A stretch of DNA of 64,000 nucleotides, from contig WTXG01000042.1 of the NCBI GenBank assembly GCA_022496185.1, positions 124,001 through 188,000 on the forward strand. The letters run 5' to 3'. Below are positions 1 through 11,719 of the stretch, piece after piece (positions within the stretch are counted from its first letter, which is position 1; the number at the start of each line of letters is the position of its first letter). Below the pieces are notes generated by a model, which was given only the letters and a program-made list of their open reading frames with translations, was not told where the DNA came from and did no database searches. The DNA is from Multifurca ochricompacta. Its lineage: Eukaryota; Basidiomycota; Agaricomycetes; Russulales; Russulaceae. Position numbers and translations under genes: made by a program.

Positions 1-1267
1 GAAGAGATTGCTGACCATCTTCCCCTCATTGTGCCCTTGCTGCTGCAGTCCTCCACGTATAAGCCTCCTCTACCGTGCCGCCATGTGTTCTTGCATCCCC
101 TCCCCATGCTACTCTAGGAAACTTGTCTAGTCCTGTTTCGCACCCCGTCTGTTCACGCGTCTCACCAAACCTTCGCTCGTTGGTTTTCTTATCTTCACGG
201 CAATAGACACGCGCACCTCATTACCTATCGGCACAACCGTTATATGATCATATATTGCAGTACTTCCGATGACAGCCTGGCCTCCACTCCCCATTCAGGT
301 CACAATTAGTGACCATTTTCACAACAATGCCAAGGTTGCGTAACATCTGAGCGTAAGTTTTGAAAATTGCACCGAATGTCTGTGCCTCGTTACAGAAAAG
401 TATGGGGAAATAGGCCATTATGTCATGTAGAAAACGTTGTCGGTCACATGGGCGAACCTCGATAAATTTCCCCGGCTGTTGAACCCTAGTACGTCACTGT
501 ATCCGATCCCAGTGTTCCAAGGACGCCAAAGGACCAATAAAGATGACTACCGGCTTTCTCCCATGGACAGTGCGCGTTTCCAAAGTACCATCCGGATCAA
601 ACGATGGATTCAGAATGCCAGTCTCCCGATTGTTGTCTGGTTTTGGCACTTCCAGTGGAAGAAAAAGAGAAGGGTGTAACCTGCTTCACATGTGTGCCGG
701 AATTAGCAGGCGTGCGTCAAACTGCGCACGCGAAAACACATACATATACATACATACACACACACATACACACACACCTGTACAAACTCCTGCATATTAA
801 CTATAAAGCTATCCACCACAGACAACCGATTTGTTTTTTTTCGAGTTAGCTGGGGTCTTGCACGTTTTCGAATAAAAAGTCGGTCGGAGATGAATGATGC
901 AAGGCAAGGCTAGGGAGGGAAGAGAGACGCGGGGTAAACAAAATTCGACCTATTTACTTATCATTTACTGCACTTTATAAAGCAGCCAGAACCTTCAACG
1001 ATAACGCAAAAAAAGATTTATCTTTATCCGACTTGTCTCTCCCTTCCTCCCAGAGAGAGGCTCCCAGAGAGAAGGAAAGGTGTGTTCAGCTCATGCAGAC
1101 TTATGAGATGAGGAGGACAAGAAGAAGAATTAGACCATCGAGTGACCCAAAGGTGTCTTTGTCCCTGAATTTCGTGGCGGAGCGTCTGGATCGAATGTAG
1201 AATCCATAAGGTCATGAGCAATATCGATAACTGGATGCTGTTATTATTATTATTATTGTTGTTGTTG
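1..1267. other. No gene recognised
   Basis: Only short overlapping open frames occur, none with a recognisable domain or a convincing exon pattern. The stretch holds a CA-rich microsatellite near 735-778. It lies just downstream of the 3' end of the SLATT gene, so its right part may include that gene's 3' UTR. Confidence 0.5.
735..778. repeat. CA/TACA microsatellite
   Basis: An alternating run of ACA, TACA and CA units is visible directly. It produces small open frames rich in Thr and His on the plus strand, which are not genes. Confidence 0.85.
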
Positions 1268-1270
1268 TTA
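1240..1270. repeat. TTA/TTG trinucleotide microsatellite
   Basis: TTA repeats pass into TTG repeats just beyond, and touching, the stop codon of the SLATT gene. On the two strands this gives poly-Leu and poly-Asn frames, which are artefacts. Confidence 0.85.
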
Positions 1271-2247
1271 CTGGGGGAGAACATCGATGCCGCGGTCGGG
1301 TCCTTTTCCAGGAGCTGCTGCGTTTGCACCTGCTTCCATGCCCACACTGATGCCAGGATTCTTGCCCATACCCTCTCCACCCCAAGCACAGACACCTACA
1401 CCGACCTCGAGTCCCGCAGGCATAAAGACGCTGCCAGGACGGGATCCCATGTCGTCCCCCATCGCCATGCTCCTAGCCGGGTTGCCAAGTATGCCCTCGA
1501 GACCAAGCCGGAATTCCTCGATACGGCGTCGAGTGCATGGCCAATTTTTGTGTCTGTGGTCGAGTTTGAACCCGTGCACTTCTCGCAAGAACTGATTGAA
1601 GGACTTGGCGTGCAACAACGAGAACTCGGGCTCGTTTGAGCCACGCGCACGGGTGAGGTATGACGCGGCAAGAGTCGACGCGCCGCCGAGGACAGATATC
1701 CCCACGAATGACTGTAGCCGGCAGGTAGGAATTCCCACTCCTGAAAGAGTAACTAATGTACTCACGTACTGACTTACCAGAGAGGGCTGCACCGAGGCCG
1801 GTGGTAAGCGCGCCGAGGACGACTTGGACGCCGATCGCGACATTGAGAGAGTTGCCTGTCATCTTGGCTGCATGATGGATGACGACACGATATATAATCA
1901 ACTGTACGGGAAGGATAGGTAATTGTACGTACCTCGCTTTACAGCCTTGTCCCTCTCATCGGTGGCAGCGCCGATCGTCGGCTGAAGCCTCTCGCTGATC
2001 GTCATCTCGCGTTGCTATTACAGAGAGAAAAATGCGCATACATGGAACAATTTTTTTATCAGCTTAAAGAGAGAGGTGTGTGAGTGATAATGAGAAAGAG
2101 AAACGGCGCCGTTCTTACCTGACTGTTTTCATTTTCCTCTGGCACAATCCAATTCGTGTCAGGTACCAAATACGAGTCATCACCTAACGAGTGTAGGCGT
2201 TGAGCACGCGAACGCGAGTGCGGGGGTGGTGCTGGTGCTGGTGACAT
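1268..2247 (-). CDS. SLATT-domain (fungal type) two-TM protein
   Basis: Four exons fit conserved protein sequence and GT..AG borders: 2247-2119, 2014-1933, 1867-1770 and 1711-1268 (753 nt, 250 aa). The start is the ATG at 2247; a missed upstream exon is possible. Seen: helix with ISERLQPTI, first hydrophobic segment NVAIGVQVVLGALTTGLGAA, second segment VLGGASTLAASYLTRARGSNEPE (split here by position, not by exon), then an acidic/basic helix ending in EGILGN and a Gly-rich tail. This order matches the fungal SLATT family (SMODS and SLOG-associating two-TM effector domain). Bacterial relatives are thought to be membrane effectors of nucleotide-signal conflict systems; the role of the fungal branch is unknown. 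Likely an integral membrane protein. I see no sensor-domain gene next to it. Family call is firm, function is not. Confidence 0.75.
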
Positions 2248-3764
2248 GGAATGAACGCTGCCATGGATACGACCGATTTTCAGCGCCGACAGAGCAAGCA
2301 AGGTTTGCTCGTAGATTCCAGGGGACAATGAGGTTGCGTCTGAATTTCCTATTCCGATTGAACAACCAATGTTGGTTGCATTGAAGCCTGCTCTCTAGGT
2401 ATTGTTGTGACGTAACAGTAGCCGGCTGTGGGTTGCTCATCTGGCCTGTGCTTGTCGATGTACACGATGTTGTCGAGGTCGACAATTATGATGGATCAAT
2501 GAATTCCAATCGACATCGACTCAATACGCAGGTCACGCATTGCCGATGCTAACAGAGTGACTCTACTCATGACTTGAACACCAGCACCAGTACCAGCACC
2601 AGCACCAGGTATACCCCGAGAAAGGACTAGAGTGTCTTGAAAAGGTTTATCAAGTGCAAGTCCCCATGCGCAACTTGGTGCACCCTTCTTTCCTCTCCAT
2701 GGTGCGACAGAAATGCGGTTCAACGTGAGCGCGGCAGGCCAGGTACCATCACCGATGACCAAGACGCTATCTGCAGATAGGTTCGGACCACGGAAATGGG
2801 ATGGCCTTGGCAGCTGCCCCCACAGCATAGCACTTCTCACTTCAGCTTCAGCATCCCAAACCCGATGAGAATTCGGTGGGTGAGTTAGTGCACGTGATTA
2901 CATTCGTTCGTTTGGCCTCAACGTCGTCATAGATAACTCAGGGCTCCCTCTTCTCTCTCTGCCTCTCCCCTTTCGGGAACACGCTTTGCCTCGCACTCAC
3001 CGCAGGTTGTATTCGTACAGGGGTGTGTGTACAGGGGGATGAAAAAATAAGACCGGGGCAGGGGCGGGGTGCGGGCATAGACAAGCAAAAGGTTGTGTTT
3101 TTGGATCCCAGGTCGAGGATGGGGGAATGAGCGACATTAAGAATCGCAGAGATGGGCCCACTTTGCCTGTGAGGTCCTGGATGGGGTTCGTCACATCCAT
3201 TCTTAAGTACATGTATGGTAGGTAGCTGAAGGGATGAGGGAGAGTCATGTAGGCGCATTGCGATGTATGTGTATGGGGAGAGGGTACGAAGGTCAGACGC
3301 GTGCAACATGTGTTTTGGGGGGAGGAGAAGTGTGTGAAGACAGAGGGAGCCATTGTGGAGGAGGGGAAACGCACTCAAGGCTAGTCAACCACGACGATCG
3401 TAGCAGGTAAATATCAGATAATAAATTTCCAAAATAAACTTCGCTCCTCGAAAACTATTTGGAGGCTGTTGAATGAAACCATTACTTGAGAGCTGGTCAT
3501 GCAACAAAATGTGAGGCTACAAGATCAGGAGGGAGATTAGAGTAGTAGAATCTGGAGAGGGAGTTCTGAGAGAGGGGGTAAGACCACGCCTCATTGGTAT
3601 CGCTGTGCCAGGCCTGAACCTTAACATGTCGCAACTGAGCGAAGTAAGATGGATAGACGCCGGATAGTCATGCGTCACAGCCAAACACTGACTATTGACT
3701 ATTGACCATACACATTCATTCGAAAAGCTAGTTTCACATAACATGTATCATACAGCCGTGTCTT
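2248..3764. other. No gene recognised upstream of the SLATT gene
   Basis: Minus-strand open frames at about 2496-2840 and 2938-3378 are compositionally biased (Pro, Cys, His or Gly-Ala repeats from CCAGCA-type repeats near 2580-2608) and show no domain. Part of 2248-2500 may be the 5' UTR or an unrecognised first exon of the SLATT gene. Confidence 0.45.
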
Positions 3765-4770
3765 TCATGCGACCGGCAAATTGTCAATAAGAGGGGACGG
3801 GTTCCAATCAGGATATAGGTGGTTGTCGTTCTCTTTCTCGGATCCTGTCGACCAGAGCTTATGCAAGAATGCGAAAACGTCTCTGGGGTTGGTCGCCAAT
3901 CGCGCATCAAGCTCAGAAACTGGTATATAAGTGATCTCCAGCTTCTTGCCGGTCTTTGCTTCATATTCTTTGAATAACTCGTTGAACGACTGTTTCGAGA
4001 CTCCGTTAATAGGCATCCTTGGGATGTTTCTTTATTCACAAACCTTTTTGTCCCCGGCCATGGCAAAGGAGCGATTGTTCAGCTGCTCAGCTGGTAGTCG
4101 GGTCAGGATATAAGAAACGTATCGTGCAATGTCGACTCGGGAGGTGAATGGATTCTGCTTGTTGCCATCGCCACCGATGGACACTTTCCCGCTCGTGACA
4201 TCGAGTCCGAAGGTCCTGTCCCGGTCCGCTTTCAAACCGACGGTTAAATAGGGGAAAAAGTGGTGCGTACGGTGTCCAAAGGTAATCTGCAAATCCTCCA
4301 GTGTAAAACAGAGTATACGGGAGGCCCAGAGCCTTCAGTTGGGTTTGAATGTTAGCCTTTGCGCCCAAGAAACCTTCCGTTTCCCCTTCTGTTTGTGCTC
4401 CGAATTCTGATGGGACAAAAAGCTGGACACCCGCCTCCTTCGCGGCTTCTGCGAGTCCCACTTGTAGGTTAATGACGGTCGCAGCGATCGTTGAGATGAC
4501 AACGTCCACGCCGACCAGTGCGTTCTTGATGGATTCCTTATTGAGTAGTCAACCGGGATCAATTTGGCGTCGCCGTCAACAGTAGTTTTGGATCCCTGAC
4601 CATGAACGATGAGTGAACCATATACATTAAATCAGCCAGGACCCAACCTCGCGAGTGAGCACGACGACATTGTTAACAATCCCTGCGGACTTGTCCTTTA
4701 AGAGCTGCCGGATAATGAAGCTGCCGGTGCTGCCAGCGCCTACAACAGCGAAGTTCTTGTACCCGGACAT
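3765..4770 (-). pseudogene. NmrA-like NAD(P)-binding reductase with two compensating frameshifts
   Basis: Exons: 4770-4648 (ATG, MSGYKNFAVVGAGSTGS), 4595-4044 and 3989-3765. The last intron (54 bp) has a CTATTAAC branch-like site. Seen: N-terminal Rossmann motif GAGSTGS, a VVISTIAATV strand, the family signature VPSEFG, and a C-terminal part ending PDWNP. This is the NmrA/isoflavone-reductase-like family of atypical short-chain dehydrogenases, usually about 300 aa; substrate unknown. Within exon 2 the frame shifts near 4537-4543 (one base apparently lost) and back near 4255-4265 (one base apparently gained), both beside homopolymers. The 184-codon exon length is kept, but a stop near 4335 would cut the protein. 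Either a recent pseudogene or two indel errors in the assembly. Confidence 0.75.
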
Positions 4771-5261
4771 GTGTTAATATGCGGTTGTTAATATGCGGTT
4801 TGGATTGTGAGATGTTGAGGTCCAACGTCCAGCACACCCATTCTATTTATCCTCCTAGTCATAGGGGCCTTTTGCGTCTTTGTCAACGACAGGAACTATC
4901 AGTTGGCGTGAGCCTGCCATGACTAATTCTAATTACCTGGTCCGGGTACAAATGCAGCCGCACACCATCGCTATCAATAATAATACAAGCTTGACGCAAT
5001 CGTGATCATGCTTTGAGTTGTAAATTCTGACGCAAAATGCAAGGAGTCCTACCTTGCACGTTGATGGTAGTATTGTTCTCGACTAGCCTGCTAATGAAGA
5101 TTACAAATCTAGGATGCCTAGGATGACTAGTGCTAGAGTGCTTAGAGTGCATGCTTACCATTCTAGGCTAGTCATCCTAATTTTCCTGATGTCACTGAGG
5201 GCTGTGTCTCTGCTGGGCATTTACGAGTAGTCACTGCCCAACATCTCTAGTTCTAGTTAAC
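4771..5261. other. Intergenic, small hairpin only
   Basis: Upstream region of the NmrA-like gene. Apart from the hairpin at 5120-5178 I see no coding or RNA feature. Confidence 0.5.
5120..5178. repeat. Short inverted repeat (hairpin)
   Basis: AGGATGACTAG at 5120-5130 is repeated in inverse as CTAGTCATCCT at 5168-5178, with an imperfect extension inward. The neighbouring TAGGATG/TAGAGTG repeats suggest a decayed miniature element or a local foldback. Function not known. Confidence 0.6.
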
Positions 5262-5622
5262 ATGCGATCAAGTGATAACCGGGCCACCCTGTTGTCATTC
5301 CTCCAGGCTGCTCTGCATCAAATGCGGTCCCATGCGTTCCACGTCTACGAAACCTACAGAAGGCAGCATAGTATAGCGGAGCTGCTTCAGGTTTACACCA
5401 GGGGTAGTTCTACCTTGGACTTCAACCAGGCCTCCTCATCTGTTAATGGGTTCATCCAAGCGGTGCAGAGAAACCCAGGCAGAGTTGTGCACAAGGATGG
5501 TTATGGGAGATTGATTGATAATGATGACTTGAATCAGGTGACTTTATTGTATGATATAATTGTGATTAGATAACTTTCTCATTTTCTTCTGATCACTCCA
5601 GACAGTATTGAGCTCCTTGTAA
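5262..5622 (+). CDS. Hypothetical protein, possible two-exon gene
   Basis: The ATG at 5262 opens a frame of even composition (MRSSDNRATLLSFLQAALHQ...). A good donor (CAG/GTGACT at 5538) and acceptor (CTCCAG at 5601) would join it to a short second exon ending in TAA at 5622, giving about 98 aa. No family is recognised. Against it: the product is small, the intron is chosen by eye, and an unspliced reading also stays open to 5573. It may be the surviving 5' piece of a larger gene. Confidence 0.25.
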
Positions 5623-5867
5623 GTTCCTTAGGTCTCTTTACTCACGAATCAACGGTTGCCCTTTCTTTTCTTTGCCCTTGAATGCATAAGAACTGTCTCG
5701 TCATTAGTACTTCGTTGGAACTCCCAACAGACTCATCGAATTAAAACACAGAACAGTAGGCCACCGTTACAATGATGCCTGGGAGGCAGGGAAAGTGAAC
5801 GGGGCCCTATGGTTATAACCTTCGCCCGTGAGAAGCCTCTCGATGGCCGGTTTTATCTGGAGGATTT
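5623..5867. other. Intergenic
   Basis: No coding, RNA or repeat feature recognised between the two hypothetical stretches. Confidence 0.4.
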
Positions 5868-6068
5868 GATAGGACCGGGGTACGCTTTGCTCTGGAGTTT
5901 GATCGCGCCAACCCAGATTCTCGCGATGTGGCCCGTACCCAGGTTGAGTGGCACCTGTGTCTGTGCGTTGCGGCAACCACTGGGTTCGAACGATTGATCA
6001 CTGTACTGGAGGCGAAAGTTGCAGCTGCTCGCGGAGTCGAAGAAGAAATACGAAGCGTTACGCAGGGG
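5868..6068 (+). CDS. Hypothetical exon
   Basis: The frame reading GVRFALEFDRANPDSRDVA onward has gene-like composition and ends exactly at a GGGTAAGG donor-like site at 6068. It includes an amphipathic Ala/Glu-rich helix (LEAKVAAARGVEEEIRS). No start codon or partner exon is clear and no family is recognised. It could be an exon of a short unknown gene or a relic. Confidence 0.2.
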
Positions 6069-6636
6069 TAAGGGAAATGGAGTCGGGTCTTCAAACGGAA
6101 TGGAGCACGGTGTCGGATTTAAGCATGTTGGTAGATTCAGAACCTGAGCAATCATCAGACGAAAGTGAGTATTAGTTAAGTTAATATTGGTATACTAGTA
6201 TTGTAGAGATGAGATGCATGATGTATACTGAGCACCCTAACCGGGTGGTGTCAACTATACGGCATGGCGCAGACATACCATCAGCGCAAAAAGTTGGTCG
6301 GCCAAACCAAAGTTGATCTGTCGTATATGGACTTCGTAAGGGTATAGAGGCGAGGGCGAGAGGGGGACGATTCGAGCTCGAGGAGGCCATGACAGTCGTT
6401 TATTTGTACGAGGAAGCAGCTGAATTAATGACGAAGTTGAGGGTTCTTCTCTTCCCCCTCATTAGCAACTCGGTACCTGGTGAAGGGATTAGTAGATATC
6501 TACTCTACTACTACTACTAAAAGGGTTTGAGTTTGAATTTAGTTAGGGCCGGTACCCGTACCTTGATCCACACTTTGTTGAGGACTTCCTCGTCGTCGCC
6601 ATCTACAACATAACACCATGGATGATACACGTTATG
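6069..6636. other. Intergenic upstream of CHO2
   Basis: No domain-bearing frame is seen. A CTA-repeat lies near 6500-6520. The distal part of the CHO2 promoter probably falls here. Confidence 0.4.
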
Positions 6637-6651
6637 GTATATATTCACGTG
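6637..6651 (+). promoter_or_regulatory. Putative CHO2 core promoter: TATA-like run plus TTCACGTG box
   Basis: GGTATATATTCACGTG lies about 100-115 bp before the CHO2 start codon. The TTCACGTG core resembles the inositol-sensitive element bound by Ino2/Ino4 in yeast phospholipid genes, including CHO2. Whether this fungus uses the same regulators is unknown, and an 8-base match can be chance. Confidence 0.3.
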
Positions 6652-6750
6652 ATGACGTGGACACGGAGAAAGCGAGCGAGAAATAAAGGCGCGTGGACCC
6701 ATGTTCGCTTTTACGTCTGCACGCTGCTTTTTTCTACCCCGACTACCACC

Positions 6751-9700
6751 ATGTCGTCCCCACTCGAGGATAGCCTGCGCCAGCGCATCATACAGTCACA
6801 AGGAGACACCGTGATAGCACAAGAACCCGCGTCTTCTTATGACCAGCCAGATGATGCTAAATCCGCGGCTGCTCGGGATCAGATTGTCTGGGGCAAAACT
6901 CCGTCCGGTCAAGGTGCGCAATTAACGCGACGCTTACTCCTTCATTCCTACCACCGCCATCCTGCTTCGCTTGCTATCTGACACGTTTTTCGACGTATCC
7001 TTTCAGTTTTCCGCGTCCCGACAACCCACGATGTCATCACAGCACTTTTTCACCCTTCCTATCCAAAATCGCACATCGACATTGTCAACCTCGCTCTCCT
7101 CGCGCTCCAGCTGCTCCTCTTTTACGCCTTGCCGTCTACTTCCCGCAAAGTTTTCTTCTTTCTCTATTTCGCGTTCTGGAGAGCCGCCTATGATGCTGGG
7201 TTGGGGTACGTCTTGACAAAGCAGAGCAAGCGCAGGTGGATCGTCAGGTCGGTGCACAGGCTTGGCTGGCTCGATGAGAAACGTAGGCCAGAGGTACGCG
7301 CCTGGATCCGCAGGCAACTCGTGGGTAAGATGGGAAAGGACTATTCCTTTGACGTGCGCCGCTTCCCTCATGTCTGGCCAATTCGCCGTTGCCTTCATTC
7401 AATCCGACTATCCATTTACAGGAACTTCCGCTCGAATACAATACATGGCTGCTCTTTAGACAAGCTGTTGATATTATACTGATCAAGTACGTACTTTTCC
7501 ATTCCGTCCGTGTTCTGTCTCTCAGACGGCCTTCCTCTGATCCTTTCTTCCCTTCTTCAGCGACTTCTTATCATTCTGTTTGTTCGCGTTTGCTTGCTTC
7601 CGTGTGCCATCTGGGCTTTCTATGTTCATTCATGTCTTACGGTCAGTTCCACCATACCGTCACCCCCTTATCCTTCATTAGAGATGTCTGATTGCCCATC
7701 AGCTGGCTTGGCGGGATCGTCCTCATTGCATTCAATCTTTGGGTCAAGTCCGAGGCGCACCACGTCGTTAAGGATTATGGCTGGTATTGGGGTGATTGTT
7801 TCTTCCAGCGTGGTGCGCTCGTATTTGACGGCGTGTTTGAACTTGCGCCCCATCCCATGTACTCCGTCGGTAAGCCCTTATCCCGTCAAATTATCGGTCA
7901 CACAATGACTTATCGGAACGCAAACAGGATACGCATGGATTTACGGCATATCCCTTATCGTGGGCAGCTACCCTGTCTTGTTTGTCAGTCTCGCAGCGCA
8001 CGCAGCTCAATTTGCTTTTCTCGTCTTTTTCGAGAATCCCCGTGAGTTTCTCCTATCAACACTATTCTTTATTTTTCTCGTAATCTGATCCCTTGGCTTG
8101 ACCCTTGAGATATCGAGCGTTTTTACGGTCAGCGTAAACCCCTCGCTCAACGTGTGCCCATCCGCCGAGCCTCGCCGCCCGTCAGCGGCTCGGCAAATGC
8201 ACTGTCTTTGGCGCCTTCGTCATCTCAAGCACAGGGACAAGCACTCTTACGCGCCCGCGCGTTCTCTGACCCTCCCTCAACGCCGTCAGTCACAGAGGGT
8301 TCAACTGCATCTGACAGTGAAACAGAGACGGAGCTTGAGTTGCAGCAACAAGGGGGTGCCAGAACAACTAAGCCCACCAACGTAATACCACCTGCAGATA
8401 CCCCACCTATCGCTCTAGAGAAGAAGCGCAGTCACTCACCGTTATCACACCATGATCTACGTAATAGGTATTTCCGCCGTGACACTATCTTCTTGGTCCA
8501 TCTCGATGTATTCCGGTACGTCCCATTTTTTCCTGTTTGGTGTTCTAGCTCGCTAAGGATTCACTCTTTTTTGGGATGGATGGGGGCGACATTGGATAGG
8601 GCTCAGGATTTTATGCTCCTCCTTGCGATGGCGTACCCGTTTCTGATTGTTGTCCTCCCAAACTTGATGCTTAGCAGCCCAGAGCTACACTTTGGTCATG
8701 CACTTGCTTGGACGCTCTTCCACACTTTCGGCCTTGGACTTGTATTGCAGGCCCAAAGCGCACGAAAGTTCCTCGTGCGACACTTTCTGAAGCACTACCA
8801 CTACCCGGCGCGCGATGGGAGTCGCGGTGCGGTAAGGGAGGCATTTGCTAGCTGGAAGGCGGTGTACAATCTGAGCATGTGTATGAGTTATGGTTCGTTG
8901 CTGTCGGCTCCCCTTTTCTCGTTGTGTTTGGTCAGGTCTGATGGAGATGGGACCAGTGTCGTGCTTTGGGCTCGTGTGGAAGACGTATGACCCACCGCTC
9001 GCTTGGATTACGGGCCACGGATTGCTACGACACACGGTTGGAGCAGTGAGTCCAAAGCATTCTCCCCCTCACCCGTCAAGTTTATGTGCACATATTCACA
9101 GACCCCGTAGATATTGATCGCGTTCCATATCTGGGTAACTACTGAGTCATACGAGGTCCTAGGTGTCTTCGGTCAGTAAATTGGACGTTCTCTGACGCTC
9201 GTCTCTTGACGACGTTGACCTGCAGGCTGGTTCTACGGCGACTTTTTCATGGACGACTACCCCTTTTCGCTCGATTACTCGGGCATATACCGGTAACCCA
9301 CACCGTTTACCACCTGAATCCCGCACAAGACTTAAACCGAACTCTAGGTACTTGAATAACCCAGAGATAGTGGCTGGGGCCGCCTTCTTTGGGATGGCTC
9401 TCATCAGTGGGAGCAAGTTTGTCTATATCCTTGCAGGTGTACGACACATCTCTTACTGGTGGTTCTTGCGTTGCGTTGAGCAGTGCGTTTTTTTAATTGA
9501 TTCCTGCTTTATGTTGGTCACCCGTCCACTCACATGTCACTTGTGTCGTGTCTACTGTAGTCCGCACATGCGGAAGTTGTACGGCGATAGCCTGCGGAAG
9601 GATGCCGGTTTTACAAAGGTGGTGAAAAAGGTCGCGAGCCATAATGCCCGGCTGCTCGAGAGTCGCGCAGGACGGCATGCCCCAGAGATCAGGCGGGTCG

Positions 9701-10906
9701 TGCAAGAGATGCGCGGCACGTTAGATAGGGTGTATGAAGATGCCGCGGAGGTGGTGGAGGAATTCTTAGCCATGTGTATGCTCTGCCTTATATTTTCTAT
9801 CCTTGACAGTCTGCTCCTGCTGACGAAATTCGATGTGCGCACAGCTCGCCCCAAGTTGTCTGAAGTTGTGCAGGACACCAAATTCCTTCTACAACAATCA
9901 CGCGAGAAGCTTGTTATCCCGTGCGTATCTTGTCCTTCACTGTCTTTTAAAGAAATCGGGTTCAGGGTGCTGATGAAGGAATACGGGATTGGGTGATGCA
10001 GGCTCCTGGCAAATGACTTGTCAGCGTACGAGACGGACAAGTACAAGGTACGCGTAGTATCGCGTCGCGCGGACTGTGACGGCGGGGTGCTACGATTCCA
10101 CCTTGGAGAACAGATCAAGATTGCATGGAAAGTGCCACGACACCATTCCCGGAGAGACTGGATCGGCTTGTATCGTGTTGGGGCGAACCAATCGTCGCTG
10201 GTGACGCGTACGTCGTCCTTGGGAATGTGGATGCCCGTCCATGACAAAGAGTGGGATGGTGATTTCCCTATTGGCGAGGATATCAACAGTCATACGAGTT
10301 CCACGAGTTCAAGTTCAGGTTCAGGTTCGGGTTCGAGCTCTGTGAAAGGTGATGGTAGTGTTAGTAGTGGCGGCGGCCCATCAAGCGACGAAGAAAGCGG
10401 TACGGTCGTGTTTCAGGGAGATGCGTTACCGTGGACGGTCGGTCGGTATGAAGTGCGGTATCACCATGATGGGATGTATAATGTCCTTGCGCTGGACGGG
10501 CCCATCGAGATATACGGTGCGTTTTTCCCTTGTACTCTTCACTTCGCTCACTAAATCATGTACATATTCCCCCCTCCCCTAACCTAAAGTGGACCACCTA
10601 GAAAAGGTCGACTTCGAATCGGTGCGCGCTGCACTTGCCCACGTGGTCCCACTCTGTCTGGATGGCGACCCGTCATTGATCCCCAGTTCATGCCCGTCGG
10701 GGGGTAGTGGCGGTAACGAAGAGGGAGAGGGAGGTGACCCTGACGATTTCCGGTTTTGGTCTGAGCGACAGGCATGGCGAATCGCTCGTGCGATAAGGGA
10801 GATGTTTGGAGTGGAGTATGCTCCGGACGTCGTCGTCGCTGATGCGAATCTGAGCGCTCTTGCACAACGGATCATCACGTCTCGACAGATCATCATGCAA
10901 GGTTAA
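6751..10906 (+). CDS. CHO2: Phosphatidylethanolamine N-methyltransferase (CHO2/PEM1 type)
   Basis: SAM-dependent methylation of phosphatidylethanolamine to the monomethyl form in the ER membrane, first step of phosphatidylcholine synthesis by methylation. Sixteen exons join in frame (3174 nt, 1057 aa): 6751-6913, 7007-7353, 7422-7486, 7561-7641, 7703-7869, 7928-8041, 8110-8515, 8558-8892, 8936-9045, 9111-9171, 9226-9292, 9348-9482, 9561-9775, 9845-9920, 10002-10516, 10590-10906. Seen: [26 protein letters not shown] and [12 protein letters not shown] in the N-terminal part, the first methyltransferase repeat ([31 protein letters not shown]), a Ser/Glu-rich linker, the second repeat ([25 protein letters not shown]), and a C-terminal beta-rich domain with DWIGLYRV. 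Exon 8 could instead begin at 8549 in frame. No frameshift or stop; looks functional. It is the last host gene before the transposon nest. Confidence 0.93.
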
Positions 10907-11661
10907 CGGAGTGGAGTGAGATATAACTTACAAAGCACCAGTACACCTTTTACATCTGTACACGTCCGCCCATAGATCCTTTTGTCTGTTTGTCGTTTTT
11001 TAGAGAGGGGGGTTCCATTCACATGATGGTTCTTTTTTTTTGGAAATTGAATTTATTGATGCACTTGCCTAAGTTGCATGGTTACTAGTCTATGTTCCAT
11101 GTCTGAATACACACAAGTCGTTGTATAGAGTATCATTGACTACACTGCTTCAAACCAATCAATCAACAATTCAATCTTGCATAGTAGCATCAAACTCACC
11201 CAGCATGCCAAAATACCAGCAATCAAATCAGAAACAGGTTGGCCACCAAAGGTGGTTGACTAAATCACAGAGGATTGCTTATTGGAGGCCCCATCATAAT
11301 TATCATTGAGCTGGATGAGAAGGAAGGTCCAATCATATTTATTGGTCAGAAAACCATGGAGAACCTTTTTCCGAGAAAAAGTAGGACATTGGAAACATGC
11401 ACTAGAAGCTAGGAGGATCTACTTGCTGAAGAATTCCACATGCATAAAGTAGTGGTGATCTCAGAAGAATAGCTGGAGGAAACAATGAGCTTGGCAGTTG
11501 AGATAAGTCAAGGCAGACTTACCAGCAACACATTGACTTGCTACTATAGCAGTGTAGTCTACAAATCCTGAAAGGGTTGACAAACTTGATGGGCTGATAG
11601 TAGTGGCTGGAACAACATGTTCCATGTTGACAACCATGTGCTTATCTTGTGATAGCATTGC
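10907..11661. other. CHO2 3' flank and unassigned decayed sequence
   Basis: The first 100-150 bp should hold the CHO2 3' UTR (T-rich run near 11030). From about 11,040 the base composition changes to AT-rich, repeat-like sequence with stops in all frames. No element end is recognised before the palindrome at 11662. Confidence 0.4.
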
Positions 11662-11719
11662 AGATGTGTGGAGAAGGAATGTGTCAATCCATGCACAAGT
11701 GCTTGCTTCAGTCTGGCAG

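Noticed and set aside
1024..1395. Open frame with a poly-Asn run near the left end
   Set aside because: It is the complement of the TTA/TTG microsatellite and antisense to the last SLATT exon; no domain.
2938..3378. Minus-strand frames of 125-146 residues
   Set aside because: Low-complexity composition, no domain, no splice pattern and two overlapping frames of similar length.
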